Assembly: GCA_024399215.1 (NCBI GenBank)
Contig: JAKSHT010000004.1
Span: 1-46,635, forward strand
DNA: 46,635 nucleotides
Source: an archaeon
GTDB lineage: Archaea; Thermoplasmatota; Thermoplasmata; Methanomassiliicoccales; Methanomethylophilaceae
Direction of reading: 5' to 3'
Positions 24,557 to 33,644 of the stretch are shown here, piece after piece. The position numbers were made by a program, and so were the translations under genes. Below the pieces are notes generated by a model, which saw only the letters and a list, made by a program, of their open reading frames with translations, made no database searches and was not told the origin of the DNA. Each line of letters starts with the position of its first letter. Positions within the stretch are counted from its first letter, which is position 1.

Positions 24557-26782
24557 ATGGAAGTAGAACAATGGTTGGGCTCTGATAACAAGTTAGGAAT
24601 TGATATTTGGAGGAAAAAGTACTGCTATAATGGCGAGTCATTTGAACAGTGGCTGGATCGCGTGAGCGATGGTAATGATGACATTAGGCAAATGATTGTC
24701 AACAAAGAATTTCTTTTTGGAGGAAGAATTCTTGCCAATAGAGGACTTTGGAAGACAGGATTCAAAGCAACGTTATCTAATTGCTATGTTGTAGAACCTC
24801 CGAAAGATTCCATTGAATCCATATTCGAGACTGCGGGAAAACTTGCAAGGATTTTTAGTTATGGAGGAGGGTGTGGGATAGACATTTCTAAGCTTGCTCC
24901 TAAAGGTGCCAAAATTAACAATACGGCCCTAGAGACGTCTGGTGCAGTTTCATTCACAGATCTTTTCGCAATGGTCACAAGTCTTATTGGTCAACATGGA
25001 AGAAGAGGGGCTTTGATGCTTAGTATATCATGTGAACACCCAGATCTGGAAGACTTTATGGCTGTGAAGACTGATGTTAATAGAGCGACTAAAGCTAACA
25101 TGTCAATTCGTGTGACAGATAAGTTTATGAACGCTGTAAAGAGCAAAGAGACTTTCGTACAGACATTTAGGCGTCCTGAAACTGATTCGGTGACAATTAA
25201 GAACCTTAATGCTCGTGAATTTTTTAGAAAAATGTGCTATGCTAACTGGGACTTTGGTGAACCTGGTTGTCTTTATTGGGATAGAATAGAATCATGGAAT
25301 CTTCTCAGTGAGTTCCCTAATTATCACTATGCAGGAACAAATCCTTGCGCTGAAGAACCACTTCCTGCAGGGGGGAGTTGCCTACTAGGAAGCATAAATC
25401 TTGCAGCGTTCGTTAATAATAGATTTGAAGAGGAGAGATTCAGAAGAGCAATTGATGTTTGTATTACAGGACTTAATGAGGTCCTTGATGAGGGACTACC
25501 GCTTCATCCGCTTAAGGAACAAATAGAATTGGCTACCAACTGGAGACAAATTGGACTTGGAGTTATGGGATTTGCAGATATGCTCATAAAACTTCAACTC
25601 ACGTATGGAAGTGATGAGGCACTGAAATTTTGCGATAAAATTGGTTTCATAATGGCAGATGAGTCAATTAAACAGTCTGCGATTCTTGCCAGGGATAATG
25701 GGGCTTTCCCGATGTGCAACATAGAGCAAATCATGGCTTCTCCTTATTTTCAGCTCAATACAACAGAAAAAACAAAAGAACTTGTTAAAAAATATGGTCT
25801 TAGAAATTCACAGTTACTTACAATTGCACCTACAGGAACACTTTCAACAATGCTTGGGGTTTCGGGAGGTATTGAGCCGATTTTTGCCAATTTCTATAGA
25901 AGAAAGACGGTATCGCTCTCTGGAAAGGATGAATACTATAAAGTCTACACCCCTATTGTCAAAGAGTACATAGATAAGTTCAAACTTACGGGTGAGGGAG
26001 ACCTTCCGAAATTCTTTGTAACAGCCCAAGAACTCAATTTTAGACAACGTCTTCTTCAGCAAAGCACATGGCAGAAACATATTGATGCGTCTATAAGTTC
26101 TACTGTTAATCTTCCGAATGACTTTCCTGAGAAAGATGTTTATGACCTTTATATGTTCGCGTGGGAGACGGGATGCAAGGGTGTTACAGTATTTAGGGAT
26201 GGATGTCAGCGGGTTGGCATACTTGATAGAGAAGAAGGAGGGCAGCATCCAGAAGAAAGGTCTGTTAGGAAGAAAAGAGGATTTGTTGAAAATGTTGCGG
26301 ATGACGTTATTGGTAAGAAGAGGAAACTCATTACAGGATGTGGGAGCTTGCACTGTACAGCCTTTTTTAATCCACACACTGGAGATTTAGCTGAGGTCTA
26401 TCTTAATAAAGGTTCTACGGGCGGTTGTAACAATTTCATGATTGGTCTTTCAAGGATGATTTCACTTGCGGCAAGAAGTGGTTGTAATATCGAAGATGTT
26501 GTAGATCAGTTAGAAAGTTGCGGTTCATGTTCGTCATACGCTGTCAGAACATTTACCAAAAACGATACTAGCAGAGGATCGTGTTGTCCCATGGCTGTTG
26601 GATATGCACTCAAAGATATGCATAAGGAAATGCAGAGAGAAATTGATCAAACGCTATTTACTTCGATACAAAAAAGTGATGAAAGTAAACTTAACGATTC
26701 CTGTCCCGAGTGTGGAGAGAAGTTGGAAAAGCAGGGAGGATGCAACATTTGTAAAAGTTGCGGATGGACTAGATGCGATTGA
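24557..26782 (+). CDS. nrdJ: Adenosylcobalamin-dependent ribonucleotide reductase (class II)
   Basis: About 741 residues from the ATG at 24557 (MEVEQWLGSDNKLG). This is the large B12-dependent, oxygen-independent ribonucleotide reductase that makes deoxyribonucleotides. Visible are the N-terminal catalytic cysteine region LSNCYVVEPP, the substrate-binding YGGGCGIDISKLAPKG, the active-site loop NPCAEEPLPAGGSCLLGSIN with the NPCAE radical site, IAPTGTLSTMLGVSGGIEP, and the family-specific C-terminal zinc ribbon CPECGEKLEKQGGCNICKSCGW. No ATP-cone is seen at the N-terminus. Cobalamin dependence suits a methanogen with corrinoid methyltransferases. It is monocistronic. The proposed upstream TTG start adds ten residues and is less likely. 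Confidence 0.94.
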   Translation: MEVEQWLGSDNKLGIDIWRKKYCYNGESFEQWLDRVSDGNDDIRQMIVNKEFLFGGRILANRGLWKTGFKATLSNCYVVEPPKDSIESIFETAGKLARIFSYGGGCGIDISKLAPKGAKINNTALETSGAVSFTDLFAMVTSLIGQHGRRGALMLSISCEHPDLEDFMAVKTDVNRATKANMSIRVTDKFMNAVKSKETFVQTFRRPETDSVTIKNLNAREFFRKMCYANWDFGEPGCLYWDRIESWNLLSEFPNYHYAGTNPCAEEPLPAGGSCLLGSINLAAFVNNRFEEERFRRAIDVCITGLNEVLDEGLPLHPLKEQIELATNWRQIGLGVMGFADMLIKLQLTYGSDEALKFCDKIGFIMADESIKQSAILARDNGAFPMCNIEQIMASPYFQLNTTEKTKELVKKYGLRNSQLLTIAPTGTLSTMLGVSGGIEPIFANFYRRKTVSLSGKDEYYKVYTPIVKEYIDKFKLTGEGDLPKFFVTAQELNFRQRLLQQSTWQKHIDASISSTVNLPNDFPEKDVYDLYMFAWETGCKGVTVFRDGCQRVGILDREEGGQHPEERSVRKKRGFVENVADDVIGKKRKLITGCGSLHCTAFFNPHTGDLAEVYLNKGSTGGCNNFMIGLSRMISLAARSGCNIEDVVDQLESCGSCSSYAVRTFTKNDTSRGSCCPMAVGYALKDMHKEMQREIDQTLFTSIQKSDESKLNDSCPECGEKLEKQGGCNICKSCGWTRCD

Positions 26783-26855
26783 GATAGTATAAAGATTGGA
26801 AATAGAGTTTTACGGGGCAGGAATGCTGTAAAGTTGGGTAGGAACTGTATTTGGT

Positions 26856-26868
26856 CGCTCCGTGAGCG
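26856..26868. promoter_or_regulatory. Inverted repeat upstream of thermosome promoter
   Basis: A perfect CGCTC-CGT-GAGCG palindrome located about 17 nt upstream of the thermosome TATA box. Its position is suited to a regulator site; alternatively it may be a terminator hairpin of the preceding gene, though no T run follows. Confidence 0.3.
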
Positions 26869-26884
26869 TAGCTAGTTAGTATAA

Positions 26885-26896
26885 AAAATATATATA
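26885..26896 (+). promoter_or_regulatory. TATA box and RBS region of thermosome gene
   Basis: The AT-rich AAATATATATAG is a strong TATA element. An AAGGAG ribosome binding site at 26923-26928 lies 8 nt before the ATG at 26937, so this transcript has a short leader with a real Shine-Dalgarno sequence. Confidence 0.55.
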
Positions 26897-26936
26897 GAAG
26901 GACAAAATTACTGGTCTCAGTAAAGGAGTTACTGCT

Positions 26937-28586
26937 ATGTATGGTGGTTCTGGGAATGGTAATCAGCCGATCATTGTACTGAAAGAGGGTACGGAGAGAA
27001 GCAAAGATAAAGAGGCCCAATTTAACAATATTGCAGCTGCGAAAGCGGTTGCGGATTCGGTTAGGTCGACGCTTGGACCCAAAGGAATGGACAAAATGCT
27101 TGTCGATTCTATAGGTGATGTTACAGTCACAAATGATGGTGTGACAATTCTCAAAGAAATTGACGTTCAGCATCCCGCAGCAAAAATGGTCGTTGAAGTA
27201 GCAAAGACACAGGATTCGGAGTGTGGAGATGGAACAACGACAGCAGTTGTTCTTGCTGGTGAACTTCTTAAACAATCAGAATCTCTAATTGATGCGAACG
27301 TTCATCCGACTGTGATTACAAATGGATTTAAGTTGGCTGCAGCAAAAGCAGTTGAGGTACTTAACAGCATTTCAGTCGATTCGAATAGTGATGATATTCT
27401 CAGAAAAGTCGCAGCGACGGCGATGACCGGCAAATCAGTTAGTGGTGAGGAGGAATATCTTTCAGACCTTATCGTCAAAGTGGCAAGGCTTGTCGAGGAC
27501 GATGGAAAGGTCGATATGTCCAATATAAAGATCGAGAAGAAGGCAGGTGGAATCACAAAGGACACGTATATGGTCGGAGGGATTGTTCTTGATAAGCAGA
27601 GAGTTCATCCACGAATGCCTAAAATTGTAAAAGATGCAAGGATTGCGCTTTTCACCACACAGATGGAAAATAAAAAACCGGAGGTTGATGCTCAGATCAG
27701 CATTACTGATCCAGAGTCAATGCAGGCATTCCTTTCACAAGAAGAGGGGACGCTTAAGGCGATGGTTGATAAAGTTAAAGAAGTCGGGGCAAATGTTGTT
27801 TTCTGTCAGAAAGGTGTTGATGATCTTGTTCAGCATTATATGGCAAAGGCTGGAATTTATTGCTGCAGGCGTTTGAAGCAGTCTGATATGGAGGCTGTTG
27901 CAAAGGCAACTGGCGCATCACTTGTTGGAGAGATTACTGAGATTCAATCTTCAGACCTTGGTATGGCTGAAACCGTAGAAGAGAAGGAAGTAGGTACCGA
28001 ATCAATGACGTTCATTACTGGATGCAAAAATCCAAAAGCCACTTCGGTTGTCATACGCGGTGGAACAGACCACATAATGGATGAAGTTGAGAGGGCTATG
28101 ACTGATGCAATTCGTGTTGTAGGCGTTGCGATTGAAGATGGAAAGGTTGTTGCTGGAGCGGGTGCACCGGAAATTGATGTTGGGCTTAAGCTTTCACAGT
28201 ATGCATCCTCAGTTGGTGGGAGAGAGCAACTTGCAATTGACGCGTTCGCAAAGGCGATGGAAATTATTCCTTGGACAATTGCCGAGAATGCGGGTATAGA
28301 TTCTATCGATGCGGTTATTAAGCTCAAGAGTGCGCACCAGAAGGAAGAGAAAGGGGCGTATTTTGGACTTGATCTCGAGACAGGCGAAGCGGTTGATATG
28401 ATTCAGAAGAATGTCGTCGAGCCTCTAAGAGTGAAAATTCAGGCCGTAAATTCTGCAGCGGAAGTTGCGAATATGATTCTCAGAGTCGATGATGTTATTG
28501 CATCGCGCAGAGCGCCTCCAATGAACCCTTCGGCTGACCCATCGCTTGGCGGTCCTGGTATGTCTGGCGTCGGCGGAATGATGTAA
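26937..28586 (+). CDS. thsA: Thermosome subunit (group II chaperonin)
   Basis: 549 residues of a CCT/thermosome subunit, which folds proteins in a double-ring complex in the cytoplasm. Motifs: [43 protein letters not shown] (ATP site), the apical-domain helical protrusion region, and [17 protein letters not shown] near the C-terminus, ending in the typical Gly/Met-rich tail [12 protein letters not shown]. Its promoter has a strong TATA box, a Shine-Dalgarno site and an upstream palindrome, consistent with high, possibly heat-regulated expression. A terminator-like hairpin follows. The symbol letter is nominal; other subunits may exist elsewhere. Confidence 0.97.
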   Translation: MYGGSGNGNQPIIVLKEGTERSKDKEAQFNNIAAAKAVADSVRSTLGPKGMDKMLVDSIGDVTVTNDGVTILKEIDVQHPAAKMVVEVAKTQDSECGDGTTTAVVLAGELLKQSESLIDANVHPTVITNGFKLAAAKAVEVLNSISVDSNSDDILRKVAATAMTGKSVSGEEEYLSDLIVKVARLVEDDGKVDMSNIKIEKKAGGITKDTYMVGGIVLDKQRVHPRMPKIVKDARIALFTTQMENKKPEVDAQISITDPESMQAFLSQEEGTLKAMVDKVKEVGANVVFCQKGVDDLVQHYMAKAGIYCCRRLKQSDMEAVAKATGASLVGEITEIQSSDLGMAETVEEKEVGTESMTFITGCKNPKATSVVIRGGTDHIMDEVERAMTDAIRVVGVAIEDGKVVAGAGAPEIDVGLKLSQYASSVGGREQLAIDAFAKAMEIIPWTIAENAGIDSIDAVIKLKSAHQKEEKGAYFGLDLETGEAVDMIQKNVVEPLRVKIQAVNSAAEVANMILRVDDVIASRRAPPMNPSADPSLGGPGMSGVGGMM

Positions 28587-28604
28587 GATTGAAATTGTAA
28601 TTTG

Positions 28605-28621
28605 GAGGGTTTTATCCCCTC
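28605..28621 (+). terminator. Terminator-like hairpin after thermosome gene
   Basis: GAGGG and CCCTC pair across a 7-nt loop, 18 nt after the thermosome stop, and are followed by TATAATTTTTATTT. This fits a hairpin plus T-rich termination signal. Confidence 0.5.
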
Positions 28622-28708
28622 TATAATTTTTATTTGTCATTGTTGTCCTGTATACTTTGTGGGGAGGATTCCGCATTCGGATATTTCCTGCAGGTGGTTT
28701 TTAGACGG

Positions 28709-28719
28709 TTATATATTAA
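28709..28719 (+). promoter_or_regulatory. TATA box of recombinase pair
   Basis: TTATATATTAA is centred about 26 nt upstream of the GTG at 28739, which supports a leaderless start at that GTG. Confidence 0.5.
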
Positions 28720-28738
28720 GAATAGTGGTTTCTTGCTT

Positions 28739-29533
28739 GTGGTTCAAGATACCCCTGGCAATCGTGTTGCACTTTATGTGAGAGTTTCGACAGAAGAGCA
28801 GGCTGAGTTAGGATTTTCTCTTGATGGTCAGATGAAACGTTTAGAAAAGTATTGTGAGTCGGAAGGTTATGAGATAGCAGGCAAATACGTTGAAGAGGGT
28901 TGTTCTGGGCGTAGTGTTGACCGGCCAGAGTATAAACGTATGATGTCAGAGAAAGACAAATGGGACCTTATATTGGTTTTAAAAATGGACAGGATTCATA
29001 GAAATAGCACAAATTTTACGAATATGATGAATGAGCTTAAAACTAGTGGAAAAGACTTTTGTTCTGTACAAGAGCAATTTGATACGAAAACTGCAATGGG
29101 TCGGTTTGTTATGGACTTCATCCAACGCATAGCTCAGCTGGAGAGTGAACAGATAGGAGAAAGGGTAAAACTAGGTATGAAACATAAGGCAAAGTCTGGA
29201 AAGGGTGCACTTGGATCTGGACAACCATATGGTTATAATTATGATCATGGACAGCTTAAGGTTAATGATCAAGAAGCACACGTAGTGAAGACTATATATG
29301 ATATGTATTGCAACGATTATTCGATGGGATCTATTGCTAGTAGTCTCAACGAATCTGGTGTTCCCGCAAAAAAGGGAGGTAAATGGAATAGACAGTCGAT
29401 TTTTAAGATACTTCACAATCCTTTATATGCAGGATACATAAAATGGGATGGAAGTATTGTTCGAGGCAGTCATACGGCTATTATAGAATACAATATTTTT
29501 AAAAAAGTGAACGCTAATCTTTATCAAATTTAA
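28739..29533 (+). CDS. Serine recombinase (resolvase N-terminal plus Recombinase domain), copy 1
   Basis: About 264 residues from the GTG at 28739 (VVQDTPGNRVALYVRVSTEEQ). The catalytic serine is in YVRVSTEEQ; other resolvase-domain signatures are YVEEGCSGRSVDRPEYKRMM and LKMDRIHRNS. IQRIAQLESEQIGERVK is the long helix E. A Recombinase domain follows (GKGALGSGQPYGYNYD ... LNESGVPAKKGGKWNRQSIFKILHNPLYAGYIKW). It lacks the zinc ribbon and coiled coil of full-size (about 500-residue) large serine integrases, so it is intermediate in size. A second related recombinase starts 1 nt after its stop. Substrate sites are unknown; candidates are an element's own att sites or an invertible segment elsewhere. 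Confidence 0.85.
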   Translation: MVQDTPGNRVALYVRVSTEEQAELGFSLDGQMKRLEKYCESEGYEIAGKYVEEGCSGRSVDRPEYKRMMSEKDKWDLILVLKMDRIHRNSTNFTNMMNELKTSGKDFCSVQEQFDTKTAMGRFVMDFIQRIAQLESEQIGERVKLGMKHKAKSGKGALGSGQPYGYNYDHGQLKVNDQEAHVVKTIYDMYCNDYSMGSIASSLNESGVPAKKGGKWNRQSIFKILHNPLYAGYIKWDGSIVRGSHTAIIEYNIFKKVNANLYQI

Positions 29534-29534
29534 T

Positions 29535-30407
29535 ATGAGAGAGATGAAAAAACGTGCCGCGTTATATGCACGTGTATCGACTGATGAGCAAGCTAAATTT
29601 GGCTATTCGCTAGATGCACAAATTGAAAAGATGCGAGACTTCTGTTTTGTTCAAGATATTGAAATTGCAGGAGAATATTTAGATGATGGTTTTTCCGGAA
29701 GAAATGTGCGTAGAAAGGCGTATCAATTAATGTTTTCCAAGGATGAGAGGAAGAAGTGGGATTGTATTGTTGTTTTGAAGATAGATAGGATTCATAGAAA
29801 TAGTAGAAATTTTATGGCAATGATGGACGATTTGAAAAAACACAACCAGACATTCATATCAACCATGGATAGGGTTAACACAGATAACGCAGTTGGTAGA
29901 TTTGTCATGGATATAATTCAGCGCATAGCTCAGCTGGAGAGTGAACAGATAGGTGAGAGGACATATCTTGGGATGAGAGAGAAGGCTGAAACAACTCAAG
30001 AAATAATGGGATTTGTACCGGCATTTGGTTATAGTATTACAAATGGGGAACTTGTATCGAATTCGGAATTGAATGTGGTCCGCAACATTTTTGATATGTA
30101 TATTGAAGGCGCTACGCTAGATGATATCGCTTACAGACTTAATAGATCTGGTGTTTTAACGAGGAAGGGAAATCCATGGAATAAGTTTAACCTTCGTAAT
30201 ATCCTTCATAATCCAATTTATGCTGGATATATGAGGTGGGATGACTTGCTTCAAAAACATAGCGCACAAGTGGCTGTGTCAATTGAGGAATATAATGATG
30301 TTCAGAATCTTATGGCTTCGAAAGTTAGAGATCCTAGCAAAAATAACCCTAAACTTCTTGATGAGAAACGGATGAAGTCGGCAGTTTATCCACGTGAAGT
30401 GTTGTAA
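29535..30407 (+). CDS. Serine recombinase, copy 2 (tandem paralogue)
   Basis: 290 residues with the same order of domains as its upstream neighbour: ALYARVSTDEQ with the catalytic serine, YLDDGFSGRNVRRKAY, LKIDRIHRNSRNF, the helix IQRIAQLESEQIGERTY, and a Recombinase domain ending NLRNILHNPIYAGYMRWDD. A 30-base run is identical in both genes (from CGCATAGCTCAGC, at about 29127 and 29920), although the flanks have diverged; this suggests local gene conversion or selection. It has a longer, charged C-terminal tail. Start ATG is 1 nt after the copy 1 stop, so the two are co-translated and may work as a heteromer. Again no zinc ribbon is present. Confidence 0.85.
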   Translation: MREMKKRAALYARVSTDEQAKFGYSLDAQIEKMRDFCFVQDIEIAGEYLDDGFSGRNVRRKAYQLMFSKDERKKWDCIVVLKIDRIHRNSRNFMAMMDDLKKHNQTFISTMDRVNTDNAVGRFVMDIIQRIAQLESEQIGERTYLGMREKAETTQEIMGFVPAFGYSITNGELVSNSELNVVRNIFDMYIEGATLDDIAYRLNRSGVLTRKGNPWNKFNLRNILHNPIYAGYMRWDDLLQKHSAQVAVSIEEYNDVQNLMASKVRDPSKNNPKLLDEKRMKSAVYPREVL

Positions 30408-30476
30408 TAGGGAGCATTGCGCGTATTGGCATAGTTTCCGTTATCTATTTTATTTTGATTTCCTTAACCAATCCTG

Positions 30477-32234
30477 ATGGAAGAGCCCCAATTCCTGCTT
30501 ATTATGATGGTTATTGTTCTGGCTGCAGGATTTTGTTCGGTTGTTTTTAATAAGTTGAGGTTACCAGCTATTATTGGCTATCTGTTGGCAGGAATTGTTA
30601 TAAAAAATGTTGTACAAAAGAACTTTGAGATGCCAGAATCTACAGACGTGATTATTGAAATTTTAAAAGATCTTGGTTTGATAATGCTATTTTTCTGTAT
30701 TGGAACCGAACTTAATATGGAAAAACTAAGAAGTAATAGTAAATTTGCAACTGTTGTTGTGATATTACAACTTCCGTTGATGATTTTTATAGGCATTATA
30801 TTTGGCTTCTTTTTTCTGAAATTGGATGGAGTTGCCGCAATATCGCTTGGGGCAATTATTTCGGGTTCAAGTACTGCAGTTGTTGCCTCGGTTTTGAAGG
30901 CACAGGAAAGAGTTTCTTCGGAAGAAGCAGATATAATTATTCTTATTACTATTATGGAAGACATAGGACAGATTGTAATATTGTCTATGGTTACACCTCT
31001 GTTCCTTGGTTCTATGATGAGCGCTATTGGCATTATCAAACTCGTCACGCTCATTGCATTGTTTATGACGTTGGTGTTTGTTTTAGGAATCCAGTTTGTT
31101 CCAAGAGTGTTAAATTGGGTTGGTGATAATACATCTGAAGAGGCCCTCCTCATTTTTTCTGTAGGGATTTGTTTTCTGATGGCATATTTATCCATATCCA
31201 TAGGGATGTCTATGGCGACTGGAGCATTTCTTACGGGTGTTATAGTTTCGCAATGTAATCATGTTCATCGTATAGAAGAAATGGTTAGTCCGATGAAAGA
31301 ATTTTTTATGTCTATATTTTTTATTTCGGTTGGCATAGAGGTTTTGGTTAATGATTTTATTAACAGTGTAGGGATGGCTTTTGCAATCTTCTTACTTTTT
31401 GCATGTGCAAAGTTTTTCACTGTTTTTCTTGGATATTATCTGTGTGGCAAAAGTTTTGAAAATGGTTTTGTTTCCTCAGTTTCTCTTATAGCTATGGGAG
31501 AATTTGCATTTGTTATTGCGGCTGAGGCATTAAAAAACAATGTTATCGATCGAGAATTTTATACTGCGGTTATTGGCGCTGCTCTTATTTCATCAATTGT
31601 TCTTCCGATAGCTTCTAAAAAAATGTTTGAAATGATTGGGAAAATTCGTTGTAATTGTCCAGAATCTATAGTGTCTTTTGGACACATGATTTATTCTGCG
31701 AGGGATGATTTTACAGATAAAATGAATGAGTTCAAGGGTTTTAACGAATTTATGATAAAAAACTTGAAAAAATCGCATTTTTGTGTTATTTTTATTATCA
31801 CTGTAGAGATAATATTTATGCTGTTGACAAATTCTGCCACAAAATTCTTTTCTGAGTATCTGCATGGAATTATGACGAATCTTTCAATAGATCAAACGTT
31901 AGTAATTTCATGCATAGTTTATATGGCGGTTAACTTTTTCCTACTTCTTCTACCGTTAACAACATTGATTAAAACGTGTAGACGTATGATTAATGTTATT
32001 ATTTATATTGACGATAAGGGCTTAGAAAGGCGGGATGTTTCACATCCATTTTATAAGAAGTTTGTGGGTTATAGCCCCGTGGCGCTCGCAGTTTTTATTG
32101 ACTTGATAATCATGAACATTGCACCTGGACCGTTTTCTTTCGGGAGACTAGTGGTTATCGCAGTTATCGGAATTATAATTTTTATTATAGGTTTAATTTA
32201 TCTAAGAGTTAGGGGACTTCACTCTGAAGTGTAG
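30477..32234 (+). CDS. CPA2-type monovalent cation:proton antiporter (KefB-like)
   Basis: 585 residues of a polytopic membrane protein. The core resembles CPA2 exchangers: NKLRLPAIIGYLLAGIVIKN, FCIGTELNMEKLR, AISLGAIISGSSTAVVASVL and IITIMEDIGQIVIL-like sequence (the unwound helix and acidic ion site, here ED rather than the QD common in KefB), then SISIGMSMATGAFLTGVIVS. After about residue 400 there is a soluble stretch and four more hydrophobic segments instead of the usual TrkA-N (RCK) domain, an uncommon tail. K+ or Na+ specificity cannot be read. With trkAH it suggests active control of monovalent cations. It ends in TAG, followed in frame by another 34 codons encoding a hydrophobic segment. 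Confidence 0.83.
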   Translation: MEEPQFLLIMMVIVLAAGFCSVVFNKLRLPAIIGYLLAGIVIKNVVQKNFEMPESTDVIIEILKDLGLIMLFFCIGTELNMEKLRSNSKFATVVVILQLPLMIFIGIIFGFFFLKLDGVAAISLGAIISGSSTAVVASVLKAQERVSSEEADIIILITIMEDIGQIVILSMVTPLFLGSMMSAIGIIKLVTLIALFMTLVFVLGIQFVPRVLNWVGDNTSEEALLIFSVGICFLMAYLSISIGMSMATGAFLTGVIVSQCNHVHRIEEMVSPMKEFFMSIFFISVGIEVLVNDFINSVGMAFAIFLLFACAKFFTVFLGYYLCGKSFENGFVSSVSLIAMGEFAFVIAAEALKNNVIDREFYTAVIGAALISSIVLPIASKKMFEMIGKIRCNCPESIVSFGHMIYSARDDFTDKMNEFKGFNEFMIKNLKKSHFCVIFIITVEIIFMLLTNSATKFFSEYLHGIMTNLSIDQTLVISCIVYMAVNFFLLLLPLTTLIKTCRRMINVIIYIDDKGLERRDVSHPFYKKFVGYSPVALAVFIDLIIMNIAPGPFSFGRLVVIAVIGIIIFIIGLIYLRVRGLHSEV

Positions 32235-32339
32235 TCAGGAGGGATTGTTATTTCAAGAAGACAAGAAAAAATTAATAAATTAATTTCTGTGCTTGTCCTG
32301 CTGATTTTTTTAGGGACCGCTTTTGCCGCATGTTTGTAA
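32235..32339 (+). other. Short in-frame hydrophobic reading frame after antiporter TAG
   Basis: After the antiporter TAG (32232-32234) the same frame stays open for 34 codons to a TAA at 32337-32339. It contains a basic stretch ISRRQEKINK and one membrane span, LISVLVLLIFLGTAFAACL. A strong AGGAGGG sequence (32237-32243) lies 7 nt before an ATT codon at 32250, so it could be a separate small membrane protein with an unusual start; alternatively it could be a read-through tail. There is no ATG, GTG or TTG in frame before the hydrophobic segment. Translation is unproven. Confidence 0.3.
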
Positions 32340-33179
32340 GAATTGGCCTTTTATTTATTAAACGGAACGTGTTAAGCAATTGCTGTTAATTTTCCTAAAG
32401 GAGAAAAAATTGTTCATAAGACGTTTAGCATGATTGAGGAGTAATTGTGGTTAGGTTATCGTGGGTCAGCAGATCTTGAATTGAGTTTGTTTTTCATCTA
32501 TAAAAAATGTGACTTGGGTGAGTCAACAGTGTGTATCCGATTAAAATAGGGGTTGTTTATTGCATATTTCAATATTTCTAGCCCTTCTCCAAAAAATGTA
32601 TTTTAAATAAAAAGTCATATAGGTATGTGTAAAATTTCCTAAATTAAGTTGATATTCGGGGTACCGTCGTGGACATAATTTGTATGGATATATCAAAAAT
32701 TATGCGAAAAACTGATGTTTTTGTTAAATATCAATGTAAAATGACATTAGAGATATTAATAATGATAATAATGGAATTATGTTTAATATTTGCATATATT
32801 TAGATTCGTATATTGTTTTGTAAAACAATATTGAAAAAATCTTCTTTTTTGCATAGTATAGTGAGATTTTTGATTTGTGTAATTTTGTAAAATTTAATTT
32901 TGGGCTGTAGTAATTTGAATAAATAGGTGATTCATCTATCTCGCTATGATTATAGATAATATTTAAAAGGAAAATGTTATAATATTAATTAATAATGTAA
33001 TTATAAATTATTAAATATGAGACTTATATTTCGTTAAAAATTTAGGCCGTTTAGCGGCTAATAAAATATTTTTCTTAATTTATTAAATGGGGTGAGGCCC
33101 CTATGTTTTAGAAAAAATTCACCGAAATGTTTTGTTGGTAGGCTAAAATATCTTGTGTGGTGTTAGTCGACGAAATTGT
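32340..33179. other. AT-rich gene-poor island
   Basis: About 840 nt of strongly AT-rich sequence with no credible coding frame on either strand, especially 32900-33030. It contains two hairpins near its right end that probably terminate the leftward gene at 33180. No origin-recognition repeats, tRNA or known RNA motif recognised. Confidence 0.45.
33043..33062 (-). terminator. Terminator-like hairpin downstream of the orphan gene
   Basis: TTAGGCCG and CGGCTAA pair with one bulged G around a TTTAG loop. Read on the minus strand the stem is followed by AAATTTTT. A second small hairpin, GGGG-TGAGG-CCCC, lies at 33090-33102. Both are downstream of the leftward gene ending at 33180. Confidence 0.4.
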
Positions 33180-33521
33180 TTACCAATCGTCTTCAACTTT
33201 AGGGAGTTCATCGCAGAAGATGATGTCTTTTCTCTTAGAAATAGCGTTGACACGATATTTTTCTCTTTCAGAAGCAGATATTTCGGTTTCATCGATATAG
33301 ACATCAATCTTACCATGATACGAGTGCTGATTCCAACATGGTCTTTTGGAGCTCTCAGTTACCGTCTTGTTTATATCATCACCTTGAAGAATTGTCATTA
33401 TCTTAAGACCTTCACCAGCTTCAGTACAGACTAATGCTATACCTGGTTTTCGCGGAAGTTCATTTTTATCTAAAACATAAGGACCTGTGAAATATCTTCC
33501 GTCGACTAGAATTCTATTCAT
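33180..33521 (-). CDS. Hypothetical protein (possible GIY-YIG-like fold)
   Basis: 113 residues, starting MNRILVDGRYFTGPYVLD. The pattern of a turn ELPRKPGIALVCTEAGEGLKIM, a segment GDDINKTVTESSKRPCWNQH and a strand KIDVYIDETE recalls small proteins related to GIY-YIG nucleases, in which a nucleotide-like loop is followed by an H-x-K-x-C-W block; the catalytic GIY and YIG motifs themselves are absent. I cannot assign a function. It stands alone in an AT-rich region, divergent from the Hjc gene, with hairpins after its stop. The base composition of the gene is more GC-rich than its flanks, supporting a real coding sequence. Confidence 0.55.
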   Translation of the reverse strand: MNRILVDGRYFTGPYVLDKNELPRKPGIALVCTEAGEGLKIMTILQGDDINKTVTESSKRPCWNQHSYHGKIDVYIDETEISASEREKYRVNAISKRKDIIFCDELPKVEDDW

Positions 33522-33626
33522 GACCCAGTAGCTGCATTATTTAATTAAACAATGCTGTTGGTCGGAATTAATTAAAGTACCTATGGATGATGATTATTTT
33601 GCTAATTTTTATTTATAATAAATTTG

Positions 33627-33644
33627 TATGTCAAATGAGACATA
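33627..33644. promoter_or_regulatory. Palindrome in divergent intergenic region
   Basis: TATGTC-AAATGA-GACATA, perfect 6-nt arms, midway between the divergent orphan gene and the Hjc-like gene. It might bind a regulator; no regulator gene is adjacent. The rest of 33522-33807 shows only the Hjc promoter. Confidence 0.2.

Noticed and set aside
25844-26377. Minus-strand frame of 177 codons within the ribonucleotide reductase
   Set aside because: Composition and position show it to be a shadow of nrdJ; no start signal.
32340-33179. Replication origin in the AT-rich island
   Set aside because: No orc1/cdc6 gene is nearby and I see no repeated origin-recognition boxes; AT-richness alone is insufficient.
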